Below are positions 6,949 through 12,513 of a stretch of DNA of 12,513 nucleotides, one piece after another. Location: contig NZ_FBYA01000002.1 of assembly GCF_001517545.1 (NCBI RefSeq), positions 585,001 through 597,513 on the forward strand. Direction: 5' to 3'. The stretch comes from Limnohabitans sp. Rim47. GTDB taxonomy: Bacteria > Pseudomonadota > Gammaproteobacteria > Burkholderiales > Burkholderiaceae_C. The translations under genes were made by a program, and so were the position numbers. Position 1 is the first letter of the stretch; every line of letters starts with the position of its first letter. A model generated the notes under the pieces. It saw only the letters and a list, made by a program, of their open reading frames with translations. It did no database searches and was not told where the DNA came from.

Positions 6949-7623
6949 ATGGGAATACTCTATCTGGTCCGCCACGGACAAGCCTCCTTCGGGGCCGATG
7001 ACTACGATCAACTCAGCCCGCTGGGCCATCAACAATCGGTGCGTCTGGGCGAATACCTGCGGCCCAAATTGCAGGGCCAGCCCATTGAGGCCGTGATGAT
7101 GGGCAGCCTGAAGCGCCATCGCCAAACTTGGGAAGGCATTGCCGAGGGCGCAGGTCTGCCCCACATGCCTGCGGTCTGGCCGGGCCTGAACGAATACGAC
7201 AGCCACGCGCTCATCGAGGCCATTCACCCCGAACCCCTGGCCAAACCCGACACGCCCGAGTTGTACCGCCACCACTTTCGCCTGCTGCGCGACGCCCTGC
7301 AGGCCTGGATGGCGGGCCACACGCAACCACGCAACATGCCCAGCTACGCCGACTTTGTGAGTGGCATCGAGGCGGCGCTGGACCATGTGCGACAAAACCA
7401 TTCAGGCAATGTGCTGATTGTCTCCAGCGGCGGCCCCATCTCTACGGCTGTGGGCCGGGTTCTGGGCACGCCGCCCGAGACCACCATCGAGCTGAACCTG
7501 CGCATCCGCAACACCGCGCTGACCGAATTGGTGTTCACCCCCAAGCGGCACATGCTGCTGACTTACAACACGCTGCCGCACCTGGATAACGACGCACACA
7601 AAGGATGGATCACGTTCGCCTGA
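6949..7623 (+). CDS. Histidine phosphatase superfamily protein (phosphoglycerate-mutase-like), second catalytic His replaced
   Basis: 224-residue soluble protein of the phosphoglycerate-mutase/acid-phosphatase fold. The phosphohistidine motif RHG is at residues 8-10 (His9), the second phosphate-binding Arg in SLKRHRQT (Arg56 by motif position) and the acid residue in GLNEYD (Glu82). The motif that normally reads V-S/A-H-G-G reads VSSGGPIS at 158-165, so Ser160 stands where the second catalytic His is expected. The enzyme may therefore be weakly active, use another residue, or bind phosphoesters without hydrolysis; its substrate is unknown. The start is ATG 6949; a TTG at 6943 is also in frame but less likely. 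It follows the PhzF gene after 49 bases and probably has its own promoter. Confidence 0.87.
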   Translation: MGILYLVRHGQASFGADDYDQLSPLGHQQSVRLGEYLRPKLQGQPIEAVMMGSLKRHRQTWEGIAEGAGLPHMPAVWPGLNEYDSHALIEAIHPEPLAKPDTPELYRHHFRLLRDALQAWMAGHTQPRNMPSYADFVSGIEAALDHVRQNHSGNVLIVSSGGPISTAVGRVLGTPPETTIELNLRIRNTALTELVFTPKRHMLLTYNTLPHLDNDAHKGWITFA

Positions 7624-7691
7624 AACGTGGGGTGCGCTCACGGCCAAGCGGCTCGCCACAAGTACATTCCCTAGGCAAAACCGCTTCGATT

Positions 7692-7703
7692 TGCGGGCAA
7701 AAT
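7692..7703 (+). promoter_or_regulatory. Possible extended -10 before the Tgl-like gene
   Basis: TGCG (7692-7695) then CAAAAT (7698-7703), ending 6 bases before the ATG at 7710. No Shine-Dalgarno is seen. Same arrangement as at 6931-6940 and 12272-12280. Confidence 0.35.
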
Positions 7704-7709
7704 TAATTG

Positions 7710-8873
7710 ATGAACAGTTCGACCACTTGGCTGGCCCTGATGTCTTCAGAGGGTGGCATCCAGATCACCTCCACTCAAGCTGCTGACGCCGACCAGCTGG
7801 CGAGGGAGTTGACGGCGCTGCTGGACAAATGGGCGCTGGCCTCGGCGGTGCAAACCTTGGTGGTGCCCATGCAAGGCACTCAAGTTGCCCTGATCTGCAA
7901 CCTGCGAACTGAGTTTCGACAGCACTGCATGCCCGGGCACGACACCTTGGCTTTGCACGACCGACTCGGCCACAGCCAGCACACCGACAAAGCGTGGGCT
8001 TTAGAGCGCGAAATCTGGGTGACCTTGCTGGGCTCGCCACACCGTTTTCAGTTTGCCACCCTGGCATCGCTGACATCGCACATCCGGGTGCGCCGCAACA
8101 TGGCACTGGCCGCCCAGAAAACCACGCTGGCCTTCAAAACCGAAGCGGCCGAACGGCCTCAGGCTTATTGGCAAGATGGTGGTGACGACGCAGGCTTCAT
8201 TCTCCAACCCGGCTGCTGTCTGGTGGACGCGCTGACCGCCGCCACACAACCCGACATGACCGGAAAACTCTACGATTTTTCTTGCTACCGGGCCACCGAA
8301 TATGTGATCTTGCTGGGCATCGCGCAAGAGCTGAAAACAGAGCATCCCGAACTGCTGGCCCAGTTGCAAAGCCTCAATGAAGTCCATGCCGTGCGCTCAG
8401 GTCAATTCCATGAGCTCTATCTGATCGAGTACGGCAGCATGGATGCACCTTTGCCCGCCCGTTTTTATGTGCCCGGCGATCGGCTGTGGTTTCGCAACCC
8501 GGATGAGCGTTCATCCGACGTCACAGGCTACGAAGGCTCTTGGGTCATGTACATGGGCGGCGGCTTGTTCAGCAACTTCTGGAAGCGCGACACGCCCTTC
8601 ACGCTAGAGTCCAAAGCCATCGAAATCTTCCACTGGAAAGACGGCGTTTACACCGATGCCCAAGGCGAGCTGCAAATGGATGAATCGGTGGTCGAGGCGC
8701 ATGTGGCCCAAACCCAAGCCAACCCCCAAGCCACCGCCAACGTGTTGGAGCGCATGCTGCGCATGCGCGACCCCAAAGGGGTTTATGCACAAGGCGGTTG
8801 CATCGACACCACCCGCGAGTACCCCAAAAGCGTGAGCCGCGACCACTGCGAACTGGTGCCGCCCACATTCTGA
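7710..8873 (+). CDS. Putative Tgl-like protein-glutamine gamma-glutamyltransferase (transglutaminase) homologue
   Basis: 387-residue soluble protein without signal peptide or membrane segment. I do not recognise it as a named Burkholderiales gene, but its middle (about 125-290) follows Bacillus Tgl, the spore-coat protein crosslinking enzyme, in order: an RRNMALAAQK helix (cf. LRMNIVAAAK), AYW near 152-154, LYDFSC with Cys192 matching the Tgl nucleophile Cys116 context FYAFEC, then GDRLWFRNPD at 256-265 (cf. GDCLYFKNPE) and YEGSWVMYMGGG with Glu275 near Tgl Glu187. The expected His (Tgl His200) is not found; Asn289 sits near it and His308 is the nearest His downstream. Extra N-terminal (about 120 residues) and C-terminal (about 80) regions exceed the 245-residue Tgl. 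Start ATG 7710; a TTG at 7707 is next to it. The comparison is from memory of Tgl, so function is a hypothesis; the reading frame itself is secure. Confidence 0.8.
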   Translation: MNSSTTWLALMSSEGGIQITSTQAADADQLARELTALLDKWALASAVQTLVVPMQGTQVALICNLRTEFRQHCMPGHDTLALHDRLGHSQHTDKAWALEREIWVTLLGSPHRFQFATLASLTSHIRVRRNMALAAQKTTLAFKTEAAERPQAYWQDGGDDAGFILQPGCCLVDALTAATQPDMTGKLYDFSCYRATEYVILLGIAQELKTEHPELLAQLQSLNEVHAVRSGQFHELYLIEYGSMDAPLPARFYVPGDRLWFRNPDERSSDVTGYEGSWVMYMGGGLFSNFWKRDTPFTLESKAIEIFHWKDGVYTDAQGELQMDESVVEAHVAQTQANPQATANVLERMLRMRDPKGVYAQGGCIDTTREYPKSVSRDHCELVPPTF

Positions 8874-8891
8874 GCGCCCGACCCGATCAGC

Positions 8892-8913
8892 GACCGGATC
8901 AGCCGATCTGGTC
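8892..8913. terminator. Stem-loop at the junction of convergent genes
   Basis: GACCGGATC (8892-8900) pairs with GATCTGGTC (8905-8913) through nine positions, one a G-U pair in plus-strand RNA, with an AGCC loop. It lies 18 bases after the plus-strand stop and covers the last codons of the minus-strand gene. No T-run follows, so terminator function is tentative. Confidence 0.35.
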
Positions 8914-9726
8914 GGTCAGCGTGTCGGACGGCAAGCGGTCGATTTCACCCAACAACTGCGCCAGGGCCCGGCCTGAGGCGTCCAACAAAGCCTGGCCTTT
9001 TTGCACGGTGGCGGCGGCCGCATTGCCAGCAGCACCATAGCGGTTGTAGTCTTGCATTTGCCAGCCCAGCTTGGCACTTTTGCCGTTGCCCAGAATCTCG
9101 AAGCGCTCAGCGCGGTCTTGCGAGGTGGAGCGAAAATTTTTCGCCTGGTCCATGCGCACACACTCTGGGCGCAACGCCCGCATCATCGAGGTTTCGGCAT
9201 CCCCCGCGTGCACGCCGAATCGGTGTTCGTCGGCGCTGAACAGCGCGTTCACATCGCCGCCCTGCGCATCTCGCAGCGGCAAATTGAACCAACTCACGCT
9301 GTAAACCAACAGGCCCAAGCGGGCACGCAGGTCGCGTGCCACGATGTCCATGACGCTGACTTGTCCACCGTGGGCATTGAGCAAAACCAGTTTGCGGATA
9401 CCGCTGGCCGCAACCGACTCACCGATGTCGGTCCACAGTCGGATGACGGTTTCGGCCTTCAGCGTCAAAGTGCCGGCAAAGCGGGCGTGCTCAGGGCTCA
9501 GGCCCACCGTTTGGGTGGGCAAAAACAAAGCGGGCAAGTCGGCTGGCAAGTGCGGCAAGCAGGCCGCCACCACACCATTGACCAAGTCAGTGTCGACCGA
9601 CAGCGGCAGGTGCGGGCCGTGTTGCTCGGTCGCCGCGACGGGCAGCACGGCAATGGCCTGGTCCAGCGCCAGCGCTTGGAAATCGGTGGTGGTCCAGTCG
9701 GCCCAGAAACGCGAAGGGTTTTGCAT
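8899..9726 (-). CDS. Creatininase-family amidohydrolase
   Basis: 275-residue cytoplasmic metal-dependent amidohydrolase of the creatininase family, which includes creatinine amidohydrolase, FAPy-type deformylases (ArfB) and MftE-type peptidases. Metal ligands are seen as Glu34 and His36 in ATEQHGPHLP, Asp45 in VDTD, His119 in NAHGG and Glu178 in HAGDAETS. NAHGGQ differs from creatininase's own GHYEN-like motif, so the substrate is probably not creatinine; a cyclic amide or formamide is possible. Length is usual for the family. The start at 9726 gives a typical short N-terminus (MQNPSRFWADWTT). No Shine-Dalgarno; TAAGAT lies 6 bases upstream. It is divergent from dsbD and convergent with the Tgl-like gene, so it is probably a single-gene unit. 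Confidence 0.88.
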   Translation of the reverse strand: MQNPSRFWADWTTTDFQALALDQAIAVLPVAATEQHGPHLPLSVDTDLVNGVVAACLPHLPADLPALFLPTQTVGLSPEHARFAGTLTLKAETVIRLWTDIGESVAASGIRKLVLLNAHGGQVSVMDIVARDLRARLGLLVYSVSWFNLPLRDAQGGDVNALFSADEHRFGVHAGDAETSMMRALRPECVRMDQAKNFRSTSQDRAERFEILGNGKSAKLGWQMQDYNRYGAAGNAAAATVQKGQALLDASGRALAQLLGEIDRLPSDTLTDQIG

Positions 9727-9732
9727 GGGGCC

Positions 9733-9738
9733 ATCTTA
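9733..9738 (-). promoter_or_regulatory. Possible -10 element of the creatininase-family gene
   Basis: On the minus strand TAAGAT ends 6 bases before the ATG at 9726, with no Shine-Dalgarno and no clear -35. A transcript from here would be leaderless, as suggested for several neighbours. Confidence 0.3.
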
Positions 9739-9782
9739 ATTGAGCTTTGGCACGCCGGGGCGGTGTACAGTGCCCTTCTCAG

Positions 9783-9808
9783 AGCCCCCGCCTGCGGTGA
9801 TGGGGGCT
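9783..9808 (+). other. GC-rich stem-loop in the dsbD leader
   Basis: AGCCCCC (9783-9789) and GGGGGCT (9802-9808) form a perfect 7-base stem with a 12-base loop. It ends 6 bases before the AGGAG at 9815-9819, within the probable 5' leader. It could modulate translation or stabilise the mRNA; no T-run follows, so it is unlikely to terminate transcription. Confidence 0.4.
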
Positions 9809-9814
9809 GAAATC

Positions 9815-9819
9815 AGGAG
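9815..9819 (+). promoter_or_regulatory. Ribosome binding site of dsbD, short spacing
   Basis: AGGAG ends only 3 bases before the ATG at 9823; TTG codons at 9820 and 9826 are also in frame. The crowded arrangement leaves the exact start uncertain by one or two codons. Confidence 0.55.
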
Positions 9820-9822
9820 TTG

Positions 9823-12207
9823 ATGTTGAAGGTTTTTGCGTTTTTTCGTGACGGGACTGCTCGCCATAGGGTGGTCGCTAGGCTTGGCTTGACCTTGCTC
9901 TTTGTCTTGGCAGGTGCAACTCAGCCCAGCCTGGCTCAAACAAGTTCGCTGTTTTCGTCCAAAGCCGCATCCTCTAGCGTCCCGGGCGTTTCGGCCTTGC
10001 TGCCCAAGGCCAGCAACGTGGTCGTTACCGACCAGGTGCGGGCCGAGCTGTTGGTGCATGCACCCCAGGGCATTCAAGCCGGACAAACGTTCTGGCTGGG
10101 CCTGCAGATTCAGCATCAACCGCATTGGCATACCTACTGGCAAAACCCCGGTGATTCGGGCTTGCCCACACGTTTGCAGTGGCAGCTGCCTGCGGGCTTG
10201 CAGGCGGGCGAGATCGCCTGGCCTTTGCCTAAAAAAATCCCGATTGGTACGCTGGCCAACTACGGCTACGAAGGCAAGCTGCTGCTCGCCGTGCCCGTGA
10301 CGGTGAGCGCAGACTTCCAGTTTCCGACCCAAGGTCAGCTGCCGATTCAGCTGCAAGCCGAATGGCTGGTGTGCCGCCAGGAATGCATCCCACAAGAAGG
10401 CCAATTTGCACTGAACCTGCCCTCTGCCGCCCCCCAAACGCAGCAAGCAGCGCTGTTTGAAGCCACCCGAAAGCTCAGCCCCCAGGGCTTGCCCCAGCGG
10501 CAACAAGGCAGCACCTGGATCACGGGCGGACAAACCACCGTGTCTGACAACGGCCAGCAACTCAACTTGCGCGTGCACGGCCTGCCAGCGCAATGGCGCG
10601 GCCAGCAACTCAGCGCTTTTGCGGTCACGGCCAGCGTGGTGCACAACGCCGCAACGCAGGGCAAAGGCTGGACACAAAGCTGGCAAGGCGCCGTCTGGAA
10701 CGCCAAAATCCCGGTTTCTGAAGAACGCGGCGACAACCCGCAAACCATGCGCTGGGTGATCGCCCAAGGCCCTGAATCTGCACCCCAGGCCCCGGCTTTT
10801 GAGATTGCCACGCCCGTGCAAGGCACTTGGCCTGAACGGCAGCCACTGGCGCCTGTCGAAATATCACCTGCGCTGGCCAAAGCCCTGGCCGACAACGCCC
10901 GCATCGCAGACAAGCCCCTGGCCAGCCAGCCCACCACCGCGCTCAGCCTGACACTGGCCATTTTGGGTGCCCTGCTGGGCGGCTTGTTGCTCAACCTCAT
11001 GCCTTGCGTGTTTCCGGTGCTGGCCATCAAGGTGCTTGGCTTTGCACAAACCAACGCATCACCAGACACCGCACAGGCCCAACACCGCGCCGCCGGGCTG
11101 GCTTATACCGCGGGCGTGGTGCTGTCTTTCATGCTGCTGGGGGGCCTGATGCTGGGCCTGCGGGCAGCGGGCGAGCAACTGGGCTGGGGCTTTCAATTGC
11201 AATCGCCGCCTGTGGTGGCTGGTTTGGCCCTGTTGTTCACCCTGTTGGGCTTGAACCTGGCGGGCGTTTTCGAGTTTGGTCAGATGCTGCCCAGCAGCTT
11301 GGCTTCCCTGCAAAGCCGCCACCCCACGGTGAACGCCGGTTTGTCAGGCGTGCTGGCCGTGGCCGTGGCATCGCCCTGCACCGCGCCGTTCATGGGCGCC
11401 TCTTTGGGCTTGGCCATTGCGCTGCCCGTGTGGCAAGCGCTCATGGTGTTTGCCGCCATGGGTGTGGGCATGGCTTTGCCCTATCTGGCGGCCAGCGTGT
11501 GGCCCGGCATCGCCCGCGCACTGCCACGCCCCGGTGCCTGGATGGTGGTGTTCCGACAGGCCATGGCGTTTCCGATGTTCGCCACGGTCATCTGGCTGCT
11601 CTGGGTGTTGGGACAACAAACCGGCATTGATGGTGCCAGCGGCCTGTTGGCATTGTTGCTGACCGTGGCCTGGCTGGCCTGGGCCTTGGGTTTGGCGGGC
11701 CGCACCCGCTGGGTCATGAGCGGGCTGGCTTTGAGTGTCTTGCTCTGGCTGGGCAGCAGTTGGTTGCCCCTGGCTTTGCGTGAATCCCCGGTCAGCGCCA
11801 TTGAAAGCAATGGGACGAATACCAGCGCCAGCGACAGCGTGAACAAACTGGACCACAACACCAACCCATGGCAAGCCTGGAGCGCTTCGCAACAACAAGC
11901 CCACTTGGCCGCTGGTCGCTCCGTGTTTGTGGACTTCACAGCCGCTTGGTGCGTGACCTGCCAGTACAACAAAAAAACCACCCTGGCCCATGCGCCCTTG
12001 TTGGCCGACTTTGCGGCCCGCAAGGTGGTGCTGTTGCGGGCCGACTGGACGCGACGCGACCCGGCCATCACCCAAGCATTGACAGACTTGGGCCGCAGCG
12101 GCGTGCCGGTGTATGCCTTGTACTCGCCAAACCAAGCCGTTGTGCTGTTCTCTGAGTTGCCCAGCGTGGCCGAAGTGCAGGCGGCGCTGCAAAAGCTGCC
12201 GCAATAG
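9823..12207 (+). CDS. dsbD: DsbD/ScsB-type thiol:disulfide interchange protein
   Basis: 794-residue inner-membrane protein that carries electrons from cytoplasmic thioredoxin to periplasmic thiol proteins. A signal peptide is likely (basic Arg/His region, hydrophobic LGLTLLFVLAGA, cleavage near SLA-Q at about residue 39). The N-terminal periplasmic domain (about 60-345) is of the ScsB-like kind (HWHTYWQNPGDSGLP near 105-120) with paired Cys184 and Cys188 in VCRQEC, unlike the E. coli DsbD alpha motif. About eight membrane helices follow (about 367-655), with Cys395 in LMPCVFP and Cys519 in ASPCTAPF, the transmembrane redox pair. After a Ser/Asn-rich linker, a C-terminal thioredoxin-like domain carries WCVTC (Cys710, Cys713) after VDFTAAW. 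All six redox cysteines are present, so it should be active. Its partner could be a DsbC/DsbG, cytochrome c maturation or ScsC-type protein, none in the window. TAG stop at 12205-12207; hemE follows after 79 bases. Confidence 0.92.
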   Translation: MLKVFAFFRDGTARHRVVARLGLTLLFVLAGATQPSLAQTSSLFSSKAASSSVPGVSALLPKASNVVVTDQVRAELLVHAPQGIQAGQTFWLGLQIQHQPHWHTYWQNPGDSGLPTRLQWQLPAGLQAGEIAWPLPKKIPIGTLANYGYEGKLLLAVPVTVSADFQFPTQGQLPIQLQAEWLVCRQECIPQEGQFALNLPSAAPQTQQAALFEATRKLSPQGLPQRQQGSTWITGGQTTVSDNGQQLNLRVHGLPAQWRGQQLSAFAVTASVVHNAATQGKGWTQSWQGAVWNAKIPVSEERGDNPQTMRWVIAQGPESAPQAPAFEIATPVQGTWPERQPLAPVEISPALAKALADNARIADKPLASQPTTALSLTLAILGALLGGLLLNLMPCVFPVLAIKVLGFAQTNASPDTAQAQHRAAGLAYTAGVVLSFMLLGGLMLGLRAAGEQLGWGFQLQSPPVVAGLALLFTLLGLNLAGVFEFGQMLPSSLASLQSRHPTVNAGLSGVLAVAVASPCTAPFMGASLGLAIALPVWQALMVFAAMGVGMALPYLAASVWPGIARALPRPGAWMVVFRQAMAFPMFATVIWLLWVLGQQTGIDGASGLLALLLTVAWLAWALGLAGRTRWVMSGLALSVLLWLGSSWLPLALRESPVSAIESNGTNTSASDSVNKLDHNTNPWQAWSASQQQAHLAAGRSVFVDFTAAWCVTCQYNKKTTLAHAPLLADFAARKVVLLRADWTRRDPAITQALTDLGRSGVPVYALYSPNQAVVLFSELPSVAEVQAALQKLPQ

Positions 12208-12212
12208 CCGCG

Positions 12213-12271
12213 CACAGCGGCTGTGGGAAGGGGATGCTCGCGAATGCCCGCACAGCCCCCTGTCCACAGCC
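12213..12271. repeat. CACAGC repeats and inverted repeat between dsbD and hemE
   Basis: CACAGC occurs at 12213-12218, 12251-12256 and 12265-12270, and its complement GCTGTG at 12220-12225. GGCTGTGG (12219-12226) and CCACAGCC (12264-12271) form an exact 8-base inverted repeat that could enclose a 37-base loop. It may mark the end of the dsbD transcript or a protein site near the hemE promoter; no T-run is present. Confidence 0.4.
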
Positions 12272-12280
12272 TGCGACAAT
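12272..12280 (+). promoter_or_regulatory. Possible extended -10 of hemE
   Basis: TGCG (12272-12275) overlaps GACAAT (12275-12280), which ends 6 bases before the hemE ATG. No Shine-Dalgarno is present and no good -35 was found. If used, hemE mRNA would begin at or next to the start codon. Confidence 0.4.
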
Positions 12281-12286
12281 CGGGGC

Positions 12287-12513
12287 ATGAGCACCTCTTC
12301 TTTTGCCCCCCTCCAAAACGACACCTTCTTGCGCGCCTGCCTGCGCCAAGCCACCGACCACACACCCGTGTGGCTGATGCGCCAAGCGGGCCGTTATCTG
12401 CCTGAATACCGTGACACCCGCGCCAAAGCCGGCAGCTTCATGGGCCTGGCCACCAATGTCGACTACGCCACCGAAGTCACCCTGCAGCCACTCGAGCGCT
12501 ACCCGCTCGATGC
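12287..12513 (+). CDS. hemE: Uroporphyrinogen decarboxylase HemE, 3' end outside window
   Basis: First 75 codons of HemE, the cytoplasmic enzyme that removes four carboxyl groups from uroporphyrinogen III to give coproporphyrinogen III in haem synthesis. The start is ATG at 12287 (MSTSSFAPLQNDTFLRA). The highly conserved substrate-binding segment VWLMRQAGRYLPEYR is visible at residues about 28-42, with the key Arg residues of MRQAGRY, followed by GSFMGLATN and TLQPLERYPLDA. The frame is open to the window edge, so the gene is cut by the window, not truncated. It lies 79 bases after dsbD on the same strand but probably has its own promoter. Identity is firm even from this fragment. Confidence 0.95.
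   Translation, partial: MSTSSFAPLQNDTFLRACLRQATDHTPVWLMRQAGRYLPEYRDTRAKAGSFMGLATNVDYATEVTLQPLERYPLD

Noticed and set aside
7673..7695. Minus-strand CCGC...GCGG hairpin followed by TTTT
   Set aside because: Looks like a weak intrinsic terminator on the minus strand, but no minus-strand gene ends there; stem is only 4 bases.
12260..12268. DnaA-box-like CTGTCCACA before hemE
   Set aside because: Only 7 of 9 bases match TTATCCACA and it is a single copy explained by the local CACAGC repeats; no origin features nearby.
11344..12363. Long minus-strand open frames opposite dsbD
   Set aside because: Gln/His/Arg-rich translations typical of antisense frames in GC-rich genes; the plus strand encodes an intact DsbD.

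Overview
The window is GC-rich and densely coding. It looks like chromosomal DNA from a betaproteobacterium of the order Burkholderiales, most likely family Comamonadaceae. That placement is inferred from the style of the Uup, PhzF, HemE and ScsB-like DsbD proteins and from promoter-like motifs close to start codons. No search was run. No RNA gene, CRISPR array, insertion sequence or phage gene was seen, and there is no gene-free stretch longer than about 110 bases.

Layout. (1) 2-1531, plus strand: the 3' part of an ABC-F ATPase gene, uup. It is convergent with (2) 1567-2988, minus strand: a MocR-type regulator, a GntR winged helix fused to an aminotransferase-like domain. (3) Divergent from the regulator is a plus-strand cluster: a LysE/RhtB exporter (3085-3702), an EamA/DMT transporter (3729-4673) and a free PLP aminotransferase (4670-5866). 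The last two overlap by 4 bases. A PhzF-family protein (5976-6899) and a histidine-phosphatase-fold protein (6949-7623) follow on the same strand with short gaps. (4) 7710-8873: a protein of no obvious common family whose core resembles Bacillus Tgl, the protein-glutamine gamma-glutamyltransferase. (5) 8899-9726, minus strand: a creatininase-family amidohydrolase. (6) 9823-12207: a DsbD/ScsB-type transmembrane thiol reductant carrier. (7) 12287 to the window end: the beginning of hemE, which runs off the edge.

How the genes may work together. The MocR regulator, two amino-acid/metabolite exporters and a free aminotransferase form a plausible amino-acid homeostasis unit. The short intergenic region between regulator and exporter holds three copies of a TACAGT/ACTGTA half-site, two of them direct repeats 11 bases apart beside a candidate promoter. 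The other genes look like independent housekeeping or accessory units.

Most interesting points: the Tgl-like protein with a candidate catalytic Cys and Glu but no obvious His; the MocR operator layout; the histidine phosphatase whose second catalytic His is replaced by Ser; and a recurring -10-like element 6-8 bases before ATG in several genes without a Shine-Dalgarno sequence, which suggests leaderless transcripts.
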